Positions 44,377 to 53,187 are shown, counted from the first letter of the stretch. The stretch: 64,000 nucleotides of DNA from Mesorhizobium sp. B4-1-4 (GCF_006439395.2 NZ_CP083950.1:4949001-5013000); one strand, 5' to 3'. Notes: generated by a model from the letters alone, not told the origin. A program made the numbers and translations.

Positions 44377-44976
44377 ATGACCGAAAAAATCATCCTTGCC
44401 TCAGGCAGTCCGTTCCGCAAGGCGATGCTTCTCAATGCCGGCGTCGACGTCGAAGCGGTTCCCGCCGATGTCGACGAGCGGGCGCTCGAGGCGCCCTTGC
44501 AGGACAGCGACGTTTCGCCGGAGGATGTCGCCCTCATCCTCGCCGAGGCCAAGGCCACCGAAGTCAGCGAGCGCAGGCCCGGCGCTCTGGTGCTCGGCTG
44601 CGACCAGACGCTGTCGCTCGGCGACGAGGTGTTCCACAAGCCGGCCGACATGGAAGGCGCGCGCCGCCATCTCCTGGCGTTGTCGGGCAAGACCCACCTG
44701 CTCAACAGCGCCGCCGTGCTGGTGCGTGACGGCAAGGTGCTGTGGCGGCATGTCGGCATCGCCTCGATGACCATGCGCAAGCTCGACCCCGCTTTCATCG
44801 GCCGCCATCTCGCCCGTGTCGGCGCCAAGGCGCTGGCCAGCGTCGGCGCCTATCAGGTCGAGGGTGAAGGCATCCAGCTCTTCGAAAAGATCGAGGGCGA
44901 CCATTTCACCATTGTCGGCCTGCCGCTTTTGCCGCTGCTGGCGGAACTGCGCACGCTGGGAGCGATCGATGGCTGA
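44377..44976 (+). CDS. maf: Maf-family nucleoside triphosphate pyrophosphatase
   Basis: 199 residues. N-terminal ILASGSPFRKAMLLNAGVDV, ALEAPLQDSDVSPEDVALIL, catalytic-base Asp region VLGCDQTLSLGDEVFHKP, and C-terminal VGAYQVEGEGIQLFEKIEGD. Hydrolyses non-canonical nucleotides. It overlaps aroE by 8 bp in the maf-aroE-coaE-dnaQ group common in alphaproteobacteria. Confidence 0.9.
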   Translation: MTEKIILASGSPFRKAMLLNAGVDVEAVPADVDERALEAPLQDSDVSPEDVALILAEAKATEVSERRPGALVLGCDQTLSLGDEVFHKPADMEGARRHLLALSGKTHLLNSAAVLVRDGKVLWRHVGIASMTMRKLDPAFIGRHLARVGAKALASVGAYQVEGEGIQLFEKIEGDHFTIVGLPLLPLLAELRTLGAIDG

Positions 44977-45811
44977 AGCGACCAAGAAGGCCTTCGTCAC
45001 CGGCCATCCGGTCAAGCATTCGCGCTCGCCGAAGATCCATGGTTACTGGCTGGCCGCCCATGGCATCGACGGCAGTTACGAGGCCATCGACGTCGCGCCG
45101 CAGGACTTCGCCGAATTCGTCGCGACCTTGCGGCTGGCCGGCTTTCGTGGCGGCAATGTCACCATTCCGCACAAGGAGGCCGCCTTCGCGCTGGCCGAGC
45201 GCCACGACCAGGCGGCGGAAGAGATCGGCGCCGTCAACACGTTGTGGTTCGAGGACGGCGTCTTGTGGGGCGGCAACACCGATGGTCACGGCTTTGCCGC
45301 CAATCTTGACGACTACGCACCGGGCTGGGCGAGCAACGGACCCGCGGTCGTGCTCGGCGCCGGCGGCGCGTCGCGCGCCATCATCCAGGCGCTGAAGCAA
45401 CGCGGCATCGCCGACATCCGCATCGTCAACCGCACGCTTACCCGGGCGCAGGAACTACGGGATCGTTTCGACACCGGCATTTCGGCACACGGCATGGCTG
45501 CGACCAACGAGCTGCTTGCCGATGCCGGCCTGCTGGTCAACACCACGGCACTCGGCATGCACGGCAATGAAGGCCTCTCGGCGGATCCGGCCCTGTTGCC
45601 GGACCACGCCATCGTTACCGATATCGTCTATGTGCCGCTTGAAACGCCGCTGCTGGCTGCCGCCCGCGCCAGGGGGCTGAAGACGGTCGACGGCCTCGGC
45701 ATGCTGCTCAACCAGGCCGTGCCCGGTTTCGAACGCTGGTTCGGGGTCAGGCCAAAGGTTACGGCTGAACTCCGCGCGATCATCGTCGCCGATCTGGTGC
45801 CGAAAGCATGA
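44969..45811 (+). CDS. aroE: Shikimate dehydrogenase
   Basis: 280 residues from the ATG at 44969 inside the 3' end of maf. Substrate motif GHPVKHSRSPKIHGYW, catalytic Lys in NVTIPHKEAAF with the partner Asp in GGNTDGHGF, NADP-binding VVLGAGGASRAIIQALK. Reduces 3-dehydroshikimate in aromatic amino-acid synthesis. Overlaps coaE by 4 bp. Confidence 0.95.
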   Translation: MAEATKKAFVTGHPVKHSRSPKIHGYWLAAHGIDGSYEAIDVAPQDFAEFVATLRLAGFRGGNVTIPHKEAAFALAERHDQAAEEIGAVNTLWFEDGVLWGGNTDGHGFAANLDDYAPGWASNGPAVVLGAGGASRAIIQALKQRGIADIRIVNRTLTRAQELRDRFDTGISAHGMAATNELLADAGLLVNTTALGMHGNEGLSADPALLPDHAIVTDIVYVPLETPLLAAARARGLKTVDGLGMLLNQAVPGFERWFGVRPKVTAELRAIIVADLVPKA

Positions 45812-46413
45812 TCGTGCTCGGTCTCACCGGCTCGATCGGCATGGGCAAGTCGACGACGGCCAGGATGTTCGCCGAGGCGGGCGTACCGGTTCACGACTCC
45901 GACGAGACCGTGCATCGCCTCTACGCCGGCAAGGCGGCGCCTTTGGTCGAGGCCGCTTTCCCCGGAACCACATCCGCCGGAGGCGTAGACCGCGCGAAAC
46001 TGGCGGCCCGTGTGCTCGGCGACGCCGCCGCGCTGAAGCGGCTTGAAGCCATCATCCACCCGCTGGTTCGTGCCGACGCCGACACCTTCCTGGCCAAGCA
46101 TCGTAACGCCGGCGAATCGATCGCCGTGCTCGACATTCCGCTGCTGTTCGAAACCGGTGGCCGCAACCGCGTCGACAAGGTCGTGGTCGTCACCGCGCCG
46201 GCCGAAATCCAGCGTCAGCGCGTGCTGGCGCGGCCGGGCATGACGGAGGAAAAACTGGCATCGATTCTGGCCAAGCAGGTGCCGGACGCGGAGAAACGCG
46301 ACATGGCCGATTTCGTCATCGACACTGGCCAGGGGCTGGATGCCGCCCGCGCTGCCGTCGCCGCCATCATCGCCGAACTCTCCGGGGATAAGTCCGGCAA
46401 AGCCCCCTCCTGA
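45808..46413 (+). CDS. coaE: Dephospho-CoA kinase
   Basis: 201 residues. P-loop GLTGSIGMGKSTTARMF at 4-20, then VPVHDSDETVHRLY and IAVLDIPLLFETGGRNRVDK. Last step of coenzyme A synthesis. ATG in a 4-bp overlap with aroE. Confidence 0.95.
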   Translation: MIVLGLTGSIGMGKSTTARMFAEAGVPVHDSDETVHRLYAGKAAPLVEAAFPGTTSAGGVDRAKLAARVLGDAAALKRLEAIIHPLVRADADTFLAKHRNAGESIAVLDIPLLFETGGRNRVDKVVVVTAPAEIQRQRVLARPGMTEEKLASILAKQVPDAEKRDMADFVIDTGQGLDAARAAVAAIIAELSGDKSGKAPS

Positions 46414-46488
46414 CGGCATGCTGGCGGCATTGCCCATTGCCATTTTGTTCCGGTCTCGCGATTCTGCTCCCTTGGAGCAACTGATTCG

Positions 46489-47217
46489 ATGCGTGAGATC
46501 ATCTTCGACACCGAAACCACCGGCCTTGATTCGCGCGATGACCGCGTGATCGAGCTTGGCGGCGTCGAGCTGGTCAATCGCTTCCCGACAGGCAAGACCT
46601 TTCACCACTACATCAACCCGCAGGGCCGCGCGATCCACGCCGAGGCGCAGGCGGTGCACGGCATCAGCGCGGCCGATCTTGCCGGCAAGCCGACCTTCGC
46701 CGAAATCGCCGAGGAGTGGCTGAAGTTCACGGAAGGCGCCAAGCTGATCGCTCACAACGCCACCTTCGATATCGGCTTCCTCAATGTCGAGTTCGCCCGG
46801 CTTGGTCATCCGCCGGTCGACAATGGGCTTGTCGTCGACACGCTGGCTCTGGCGCGCCGCAAGCACCCGATGGGCCCCAATTCGCTCGACGCGCTCTGCC
46901 GGCGCTACGGCATTGACAACACGAAGCGCACCAAGCACGGCGCCCTGCTCGATTCCGAACTGCTGGCCGAAGTCTATATCGAGCTGATCGGCGGCAAGCA
47001 GGCCGCCCTCATCCTCGACAGCGTGGCCGGCCCTTCCCAGGGCGGCGACAATGTCCGCCAGATCGAGATCGTCGTCGCCGAACGACCGGCACCGCTGCGG
47101 CCGCGCCTGACCGAAGCCGAGCGCGCCGCCCATGCCGCCATGGTCGCCACGCTCGGCGAAAAGGCACTGTGGCTGCAAGCCACTTCATCCGAAGCAAGTG
47201 CCGCGGCGGCGTCGTAA
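46489..47217 (+). CDS. dnaQ: DNA polymerase III subunit epsilon (proofreading exonuclease)
   Basis: 242 residues. DEDDh exonuclease: ExoI FDTETTGLDSRDDRVIELGG, ExoII HNATFDIGFLNVEF, ExoIII KHGALLDSELLAEVYIEL with the catalytic His and Asp. Proofreading subunit of the replicative polymerase. Starts 75 bp after coaE; a palindromic repeat follows the stop codon. Confidence 0.94.
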   Translation: MREIIFDTETTGLDSRDDRVIELGGVELVNRFPTGKTFHHYINPQGRAIHAEAQAVHGISAADLAGKPTFAEIAEEWLKFTEGAKLIAHNATFDIGFLNVEFARLGHPPVDNGLVVDTLALARRKHPMGPNSLDALCRRYGIDNTKRTKHGALLDSELLAEVYIELIGGKQAALILDSVAGPSQGGDNVRQIEIVVAERPAPLRPRLTEAERAAHAAMVATLGEKALWLQATSSEASAAAAS

Positions 47218-47260
47218 GCAATTCCTGGAGAAGTGACGGGCCTCCGTCCGGAATTGCGTC
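47218..47260 (+). repeat. GCAATTCC/GGAATTGC palindrome after dnaQ, terminator-like
   Basis: GCAATTCCTGGAGAAG, spacer, CCTCCGTCCGGAATTGC. The arms pair (GCAATTCC with GGAATTGC, plus GGAG with CTCC). It starts at the end of the dnaQ stop codon; no T-run follows. Confidence 0.65.
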
Positions 47261-47278
47261 AAGAAACAAGGACGAACG

Positions 47279-48253
47279 TCAATACGGCCATTCGCCCCGG
47301 CCCAGCGCCGCGACCGCATCGATAATGCGCGCGAAAGCTTCGGCCGCGGCCGGCACCGTGGTGCGGGCGCGCAGGAAACTGTGCACTAAGCGCTTCTCCT
47401 CATGCCACCACGCCTTGCCGCCGGCGGCCAGGATACGGTCGCGATAGGTCTCGCCATCCGAGGACAGCGGATCGCACCCGGCCGTGATGACCACGGTGGG
47501 CGGCAGGCCGGAAAAGTCAGTGTCGCGCAAGGGCGAGAAGGTCGGATCGTCGGGCGATTGCCGCCTGACGGAGCGGACATCACGGTAGAAGGCGATATCG
47601 CCGACCGACAGCAGCGGTGCCTCCGCATGCTCGACATAGGAGCCGGAGCTTTCGTCGCCGCCGAGGCCGGGATAGATCAGCACCTGGCCGATCGCTGTGC
47701 GGGCATGCCGGCGCGTTGCCTGCGCCACAGCCGCCGCCAGATTGCCGCCGGCACTCTCGCCGCACAGCACGATCGGCAGGCTGCCCGTCCCGGCCGCCCA
47801 TTCGAAGGCGGCCAGCGCATCGTTGAAGGCGGCGGGGTGGACATGCTCCGGCGCCAGCCGGTAGTCGACCGACAGCACGTCGAAGCCGGTGCCGGCGCAG
47901 ATCTCGGCGCAGATGTCGTCATGGCTGTCGAGCCCGCCAAGGATGAAGCCGCCGCCATGATAGTAGACGACCAGGGCTCGCGCGGCCTGGCCCGAGAGTT
48001 GGTAGCGCCGGACGGGAATGCCATGATCGGCGGCGGCGATCAGGCCGTCACGGGTCTTGACCCCCAACGGGCGCCCCTGGCGGAAGGCCCGGCACATCCG
48101 GTTATAGACCGCGCGCTGCTTGTCGACAGGCAGGCCGACGATCTCTTGCGGGTACCAGGCGTTGACGCTGTCAATATACGCCCACAGGGCCGGGTCTAGC
48201 CGGGTCTCGTACTTGCCGCGGCTGGTCATGTCAGGCTGCACGGCCGGGCGCAT
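47279..48253 (-). CDS. Alpha/beta hydrolase of the HSL/esterase family
   Basis: 324 residues from the ATG at 48253, which overlaps the upstream stop codon (TGATG); an ATG at 48229 is possible. Oxyanion motif HGGG at 99-102, nucleophile S167 in GESAGG, DYRLAPEH at 130-137, C-terminal VITAGCDPLSSDGE (Asp) and LVHSF (His). Hydrolyses carboxylic esters or related bonds. Last gene of a minus-strand group with an isochorismatase-fold amidase and a DddP-like gene. Confidence 0.87.
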   Translation of the reverse strand: MRPAVQPDMTSRGKYETRLDPALWAYIDSVNAWYPQEIVGLPVDKQRAVYNRMCRAFRQGRPLGVKTRDGLIAAADHGIPVRRYQLSGQAARALVVYYHGGGFILGGLDSHDDICAEICAGTGFDVLSVDYRLAPEHVHPAAFNDALAAFEWAAGTGSLPIVLCGESAGGNLAAAVAQATRRHARTAIGQVLIYPGLGGDESSGSYVEHAEAPLLSVGDIAFYRDVRSVRRQSPDDPTFSPLRDTDFSGLPPTVVITAGCDPLSSDGETYRDRILAAGGKAWWHEEKRLVHSFLRARTTVPAAAEAFARIIDAVAALGRGEWPY

Positions 48254-48933
48254 CAGAGCTCGCCATAAAGCTCGGCCGCGTTGTCGAAGCTGAAGCGCAG
48301 CGGCACCGAGCCTTCGACCTGCCAGGCGGTGACCGTCTCGCCGGCCAGCAGCCGGCAGGCGCCGTCGGTGTCGACAACCGCGCCGCCATAGAGCCGGTTG
48401 GCAAGGTTGAGGATGCCGGTCTGGTGCATGGCCGCGCTGCCGCTGCCGCAGGCATCCTTGACCAGCAGCACGCGAAAACCCTTGGCCACCGCATCCTTGA
48501 CGGTGGCATCGATGCAGGCCTCGGTCCACACGCCCGATATGACCAGCCATTCGATGCCCGAAGCCTTGAGCTGATCGGCCGCTGGCCCGGACCGGAAGGC
48601 GCTGGCCTCGGCCTTGATCAGCAACGCCTCGCCATTGGCCGGCGCCACCTCGTGGCAGATCTCGGTCAGCGGGTCGCTCTTGTCGGAAAAGGCCGATTTG
48701 CCGTTGGCATCGAGCGGATGAAACGGCCGCTCCTGCTTGTCGAGATCGACGATATAGGCCCAGTGATGGAGCGGCACATGGTTCTCGCGTGCCGCCGCCT
48801 GCAGTCGCCTGACGTTGGCGAGGATTTTTTCAAAGCCCTCGACCAGGTAGCGTGGATCCTGCCGGTGCTCTTCCTGCAGGTCGATGAAGACGGCGGCCAC
48901 CGAACCGCGCTTGATGGAGATGGGACTTTTCAT
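48253..48933 (-). CDS. Isochorismatase-family cysteine hydrolase
   Basis: 226 residues from the ATG at 48933; no ribosome site is obvious. Catalytic triad visible as D18 (FIDLQEEH), K107 (LIKAEAS) and C140 (GVWTEACIDATVKDA). The family covers amidases such as N-carbamoylsarcosine amidase and nicotinamidase as well as isochorismatase; an amide substrate is more likely in this context. Translationally coupled to the downstream hydrolase. Confidence 0.85.
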   Translation of the reverse strand: MKSPISIKRGSVAAVFIDLQEEHRQDPRYLVEGFEKILANVRRLQAAARENHVPLHHWAYIVDLDKQERPFHPLDANGKSAFSDKSDPLTEICHEVAPANGEALLIKAEASAFRSGPAADQLKASGIEWLVISGVWTEACIDATVKDAVAKGFRVLLVKDACGSGSAAMHQTGILNLANRLYGGAVVDTDGACRLLAGETVTAWQVEGSVPLRFSFDNAAELYGEL

Positions 48934-49017
48934 GCGGAGGGGCCTTGGCTCAACGTCGGCGTCGCCCTGTCCAGCGATCTGGCGCAAGCCGTTGCGATTG
49001 GCCGGCGCCTCCCCCAT

Positions 49018-49206
49018 GTCGTCATCCCAGGGCGAAGCAGGAGCGCAGCTCCGTCGCGGAGACCCTGGGATCCATGCCGTGACGTTGATCGAATAATGCA
49101 GCGGAGCAGAATTCCGTAGCCGTTGCATCGCTTTGGCGTCACGGCATGGATCCTAGGGTCTGCGCCGCGTCGCTGCGCTCCTTGCTTCGCCCTAGGATGA
49201 CGAAAG
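49018..49206. repeat. Composite REP/BIME-like repeat, copy 2
   Basis: Left arm GTCATCCCAGGGCGAAGCAG.., right arm ..CTTCGCCCTAGGATGACG, centre with GCAGAATTCCGTAGCCGTTG; same layout as copy 1 at 9104. Confidence 0.8.
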
Positions 49207-49249
49207 CGCGGGGCGTTCCATCTGGTTGCCAACGGAGACGGACCCAGCA

Positions 49250-50554
49250 TCAAACCTGTTTCTCCAGGAACTCATCCTCATAGGGGAAGCGCGACAGAAG
49301 TTCGGTGCCGGTGTCGGTGATCAGGATTTCGTCCTCCAACTTGACGCCCTCGCGGCCGCCCTTCTCGCCGATATAGCTTTCCACGCTCACCACCATGCCT
49401 GGCACGATATGGCCGTCGCGGCCATAGGTCTCGTAGTCCATGGCATGGGCGATGAACGGCGTCTCGCCATGCATGCCGACGCCGTGCATCACCGAGGTGT
49501 AGCGCTGGTCGACGAAGCGGTCCGGGATCTTCCACGCCTTCTCGGCGATCTCGCGGAAGGCCATGCCCGGCTTGACGATCGAGATGTTGTGCTGAACCTG
49601 GTCATGCGCCATGCGGTAGAGCGACTTCTGGTAAGGGGTCGGCTTGCCCGGCCCGCAGCGGAAGGTGCGGGAGAAGTCGGAATAATAGCCGTAGCAGCCG
49701 ATCGTGTCGGTATCGAGCGCCAGCAATTCGCCCGGCCGGATCTTGCGGCCGCTGGCCTCGTTGAACCAGGGATTGGTGCGCTGGCCCGACGTCAGCAGCC
49801 GCGTCTCGATGAACTCGCCGCCCTGGCGGATCACCTCGCCATACATGATGGCGAACAGGTCGTTTTCGGAAACGCCGGGCTTGATCGCCTCGCGCACCGC
49901 CGCCACCGCCGCCTCGGCGCCGGCCATGGACACCTGCAGGCATTTCACCTCCTCCGGGGTCTTCACCGCGCGCACCGCCAGGATCTCGCCCTGACAATCG
50001 CGGACCTCGCAGCCACGCTTTTCCAGCGCCAGCGCCTGCAGATGGCTGCAGCGGTCGAGGCCGAGCTTCATCGAGCCGCCGCCATGCTTCTTCAGGAGCT
50101 CGGCGATTTCGTCGGCGAAGGGGCCGGCGGTCTCGTCGTCGCGGCCCGAGACCGACGACCAGACGAGCTTGGAAGGACGCGCCTCGTCGATCGTGTCGAG
50201 CACCATGGAGACATGGTAGCTCTGCGGATACTCGAATAGCACGATCGGCCCTTCGGTCGGGATGAAGAAGTAGCGGGTCGAGTTGCGCAGGAAGTAGCCG
50301 AACATGTTGCGCGAGCCGGTGGCGTAGCGCTGGTTATAGGGGTCGAACAGCACGACGCCGCCATAGCCCGCCTCGCGCATCCAGCCGCGCAGCTTGGCCA
50401 GCCGGCCCTTGCGCAGCGCGTCGGCATCAATGAAGGACGGCTCGGTGTCGGACAGCCACATGCCGCCGGCCGGATCGGCCGCCACCGGATGGCGCATGCG
50501 GTCCTTGAAGTCCACGTCCTCGGTGCTGTCCGGTTCGAAAACGACGATGCTCAT
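49250..50554 (-). CDS. M24-fold metalloenzyme resembling DMSP lyase DddP
   Basis: 434 residues from the ATG at 50554 (MSIVVFEPDSTEDVDF). N-terminal creatinase-like domain (GGVVLFDPYNQRYATGSRNM) and pita-bread domain. Metal ligands D281, D283, D293, H357, E392 and E407 are present. If I recall the published DddP numbering correctly (295, 297, 307, 371, 406, 421), each is offset by exactly 14, so the spacing is identical. Tyr352 also matches, but the residue recalled as catalytic Asp377 is Gly363 here, so true DMSP lyase activity is doubtful. Other M24 members include creatinase, prolidase and ectoine hydrolase. Confidence 0.75.
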   Translation of the reverse strand: MSIVVFEPDSTEDVDFKDRMRHPVAADPAGGMWLSDTEPSFIDADALRKGRLAKLRGWMREAGYGGVVLFDPYNQRYATGSRNMFGYFLRNSTRYFFIPTEGPIVLFEYPQSYHVSMVLDTIDEARPSKLVWSSVSGRDDETAGPFADEIAELLKKHGGGSMKLGLDRCSHLQALALEKRGCEVRDCQGEILAVRAVKTPEEVKCLQVSMAGAEAAVAAVREAIKPGVSENDLFAIMYGEVIRQGGEFIETRLLTSGQRTNPWFNEASGRKIRPGELLALDTDTIGCYGYYSDFSRTFRCGPGKPTPYQKSLYRMAHDQVQHNISIVKPGMAFREIAEKAWKIPDRFVDQRYTSVMHGVGMHGETPFIAHAMDYETYGRDGHIVPGMVVSVESYIGEKGGREGVKLEDEILITDTGTELLSRFPYEDEFLEKQV

Positions 50555-50677
50555 GTACCTGGCCTTGGGTGGGTTGCAGGCATCGACCATGGCGCAGGAG
50601 CGACAAAAGGATTGTGCGAAAAACCGCGCGTGTTGTGCGGAATGCCGCTGGCGAACGGCTCCGTCGAGATCCTTCAC

Positions 50678-50836
50678 GCCCCCCTCTGGCCTGCCGGCCA
50701 TCTCCCCCACAGGTGGGGAGATCGGCAGCTTCGGCAGCCGCGCTCATGTCCTCACGGTCGGAGTTGGTGGAGGCGGAGGTGACGGCCAATCTCCCCCTTG
50801 TGGGGCAGATGTCCGGCAGGACAGAGGGGGCGCTGT
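50678..50836. repeat. Composite repeat with CTCCCCCACAGGTGGGGAG hairpin
   Basis: CCCTCTGGCCTGCCGGCCAT with a CTCCCCCACAGGTGGGGAG hairpin at one end, ATCTCCCCCTTGTGGGGCAG then TGTCCGGCAGGACAGAGGGG at the other. Built like the 30523 and 44138 repeats but with different sequence. It fills the gap between the DddP-like gene and its likely regulator. Confidence 0.75.
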
Positions 50837-50857
50837 CCCGCCAGCATCCGGAGCGCC

Positions 50858-51826
50858 CTAATGCCTTCTCGCCAGCTTCGGCGGATGTCCATGCTCCTCG
50901 CGGAAAGCCCGGGCAAAGCTCGACATCGAGGCAAAGCCGCAGGCCAGCGCCACGTCGCGCACGGCGAGCGTCGAATGCGCCAGAAGATCGGCGGCGCGCT
51001 TCAGCCGCAGCCGCCGGTAGTAACCGTTGGGCGAGATGGCGAGTTCGGAACGGAAGGAGCGTTCGAGCTTGTCGGAAGAAACGCCGAGTTTTTGGGTCAG
51101 TTCGGCCATGCCGAGCCGCTCCTCCACGGCGTCTTCCATGATCGCGATGGCCGACAGCACCAGTTCGTTGCGAACGCCGGTGCGCAGCCGCAGCGGCATC
51201 AGCTTGCGGTCGACGCTGGAGCGCAGCTGGCTGTGCACGAACCATTCGGCGACGCCGGCGGCAAGCTCGGCGCCGTAATCCCGGGTGATGATCTCCAGCA
51301 TCATGTCGAGGCTGCCGACACCGCCAGCCGAGGTGAAGCGCTTGCGGTCGATGACGTAGAGATCGCGCCTGAGCTCGATTGTAGGAAAGGCCTCGGCGAA
51401 GGCGGCCTGGCTGGTCCAGTGCAAGGTGCAGGCATGGCCGTCGAGCAGGCCGGCGCGCGCGAGGAAGAACGCCGCATCGGCAACGGCGCCGATATGGGCG
51501 CCGCCGCGCAGGCTGCGGCGGATCCAGCTTGCCGCATCCTCGGCGACGAGATGATCGGCGTCGCCGCCCGAGCAGACGACCACGCGGTCGACCTTCGGCG
51601 CATCCTCGGCATAAAAGCCCGGCTGGATGACGACGCCGTTCGAAGCCTCGACCGAACCCTTCGTGCCGCCGACGATGATCCAGCGGTAGCATTCCTTCTT
51701 CGCCAGAATGTTGGCCGCGCGCAGCGGCTCGATGACGGAGCTGAACGCCAACATCGGGAAGCCGGGAAACACCAGCACCGCGAAGGTGATGGTCTCGGTG
51801 GGTTTTGAAGCGTCGCGCGTGGCCAT
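50858..51826 (-). CDS. GlxA-type transcriptional regulator (DJ-1/PfpI plus AraC HTH)
   Basis: 322 residues. N-terminal DJ-1/PfpI-like ligand domain (FAVLVFPGFPMLAFSSVIEP) and two C-terminal AraC-type helix-turn-helix units (LTQKLGVSSDKLERSFRSEL; VRDVALACGFASMSSFARAF). Such regulators often sense quaternary amines or amino-acid derivatives and activate nearby catabolic genes. Same strand as the DddP-like gene, 303 bp upstream of it, so it is the obvious candidate regulator of that cluster. Confidence 0.88.
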   Translation of the reverse strand: MATRDASKPTETITFAVLVFPGFPMLAFSSVIEPLRAANILAKKECYRWIIVGGTKGSVEASNGVVIQPGFYAEDAPKVDRVVVCSGGDADHLVAEDAASWIRRSLRGGAHIGAVADAAFFLARAGLLDGHACTLHWTSQAAFAEAFPTIELRRDLYVIDRKRFTSAGGVGSLDMMLEIITRDYGAELAAGVAEWFVHSQLRSSVDRKLMPLRLRTGVRNELVLSAIAIMEDAVEERLGMAELTQKLGVSSDKLERSFRSELAISPNGYYRRLRLKRAADLLAHSTLAVRDVALACGFASMSSFARAFREEHGHPPKLARRH

Positions 51827-51923
51827 GGACGATACAATTCGGGCGAATGGCGTCCGGGGTCAACGGTACTTGGCTCATCACTGCTCGAGACGGCGTGGCC
51901 TTCAGGGTCGAGACGCTTTGTTG

Positions 51924-51988
51924 TCGCGGCATGGATCCTAGGGTCTGCGCGCGTCGCTGCGCTCCTGCTCCGCCCTAGGATGACGAAG
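51924..51988. repeat. REP arm, copy 3a
   Basis: GTCGCGGCATGGATCCTAGG ... CTCCGCCCTAGGATGACGAA; a single right-type arm. A left-type arm follows at 52076. Confidence 0.7.
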
Positions 51989-52119
51989 TGAGGTTTGTTT
52001 CAGCCAATCTCCAAAGCCTTCAAAATGCAACCGCCAAACTTAAAACATCCGCGATTGGCTTGGCTGTTTTTGCATTCGTCATCCTAGGGCGAAGCAAGGA
52101 GCGCAGCGACGCGCGCAGA

Positions 52120-52126
52120 CCCTAGG
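52120..52126. repeat. Target-site duplication, left copy (CCCTAGG)
   Basis: Identical to 53119-53125 on the other side of the insertion; contains the CTAG core known as an IS481 target preference. Confidence 0.85.
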
Positions 52127-53062
52127 TGTTTAGTCCCGGCATTTGATGGACCGGGTCGAGTCTGAACCGTTCGGGCTCTTTTTTCCAGATTTTGCAGATG
52201 AACTCATAAGGCGTGAGGCCTTTGAGGGTCTTGAGCCTGCGTGCGAAATTGTAGGCTGAGATGAAGTCGGCGAGGTGTCGGCGCAGCTGATCGTGATCGT
52301 CATAGTGGAAGCACTTGACGGTCGCGTCCTTGATGGTTCGGTTCATCCGCTCGACCTGGCCGTTGGTCCAGGGATGGTTGATCTTGGTGAGCCGGTGCTC
52401 GATGCCATGGTCGGCGCAGACATCATCGAAGATATGCCGGGGGGCATGGCGGTCGCAGCTTCGGTTGGTGAACTGGATGCCGTTGTCGGTCAAAATGGTG
52501 TGGATGGCATAGGGCACGGCCGCGATCAGATCTCGCAGGAACTGGACCATCGTCATCTTGTCCGCCGTCGCGTGTAGCTGCGCATAGGCGAACTTGGACG
52601 TCCGGTCGACGGCAACGAAGAGACGCAGCTTGCCCTCGGCGGTCTGCACATCGGCGATATCGATATGGAAATAGCCGATCGGATAGGCCTGAAACTTTTT
52701 CTTGGCCGGCTTGTCACCATCCACCTGCGGCAATCGCGAAATACCATGGCGTTGAAGGCAACGATGCAAGGACGAGCGTGTCAGATGCGGGATCGTCGGC
52801 TGAGACAATCATCCAGTGGCAGCAGCGTGTGCTTGCGAAAGGCGACGATGGCCGCCTCTTCCTCCACAGACAACACCGTCGACTTCGGGTCCTTGGGGCC
52901 TGTCGGAAGATCGGCGGTCGAGGTTCGGTTCTTCCACTTTCGAACCGTCTTCTGATCGATCCCGTAGCGCCTGGCCAGCGCCCTCAGGCTCTCTTGACTA
53001 TTTTGTATTGCTCGACGGATTGCCTCTGTCGTCGTGGCGCGGCCGTGCAGAACTTGTCCCAT
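52122..53062 (-). pseudogene. IS481-family transposase, frameshifted
   Basis: The N-terminal part (from 53062) has the HTH region ALARRYGIDQKTVRKWKNRT and ends near LPLDDCL. A different frame continues QPTIPHLTRSSLHRCLQRHG, then the DDE core (FHIDIADVQTAEG with Asp, ILTDNGIQF, HPWTNGQVERMNRTIK with Glu). The missing YAL-type residues at the junction fit a deletion of about 10 bp. The last Thr codon and the TAG stop are completed by target DNA outside the IS. Confidence 0.85.
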
Positions 53063-53118
53063 AACCCATCCTTCCAGTCGGAAGAAAATATCGCACCATT
53101 AAAGCTCGGGATCAAACA
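52127..53118 (-). mobile_element. IS481-family insertion sequence, 992 bp
   Basis: Terminal inverted repeats TGTTTAGTCCCGGCATTTGA (left) and TGTTTGATCCCGAGCTTTAA (right end, minus strand), imperfect over about 23 bp. Flanked by a 7-bp direct repeat CCCTAGG. One transposase gene is recognisable on the minus strand. The exact target duplication shows a fairly recent insertion. Confidence 0.9.
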
Positions 53119-53125
53119 CCCTAGG
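53119..53125. repeat. Target-site duplication, right copy (CCCTAGG)
   Basis: Matches 52120-52126 exactly. Confidence 0.85.
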
Positions 53126-53187
53126 GTCTGCGCCGCGACGTCGGCCGAAGAATACCAGCCTCCCGGTGCTTGCACGCCACTCGCCGT

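Larger units (their letters stand above)
52076..53140. repeat. REP arms split by an IS481-family insertion, copy 3b
   Basis: Left piece TTCGTCATCCTAGGGCGAAG ... GCAGACCCTAGG ends at the IS (52126). The right piece begins CCCTAGGGTCTGCGCC after 53118. With one copy of the duplicated CCCTAGG removed, GCGCAGACCCT is followed directly by its exact reverse complement. Confidence 0.75.

Noticed and set aside
49250..50554. Confident DMSP lyase (dddP)
   Set aside because: The position expected to hold the catalytic Asp is Gly, and neither DMSP transport nor acrylate genes are nearby.
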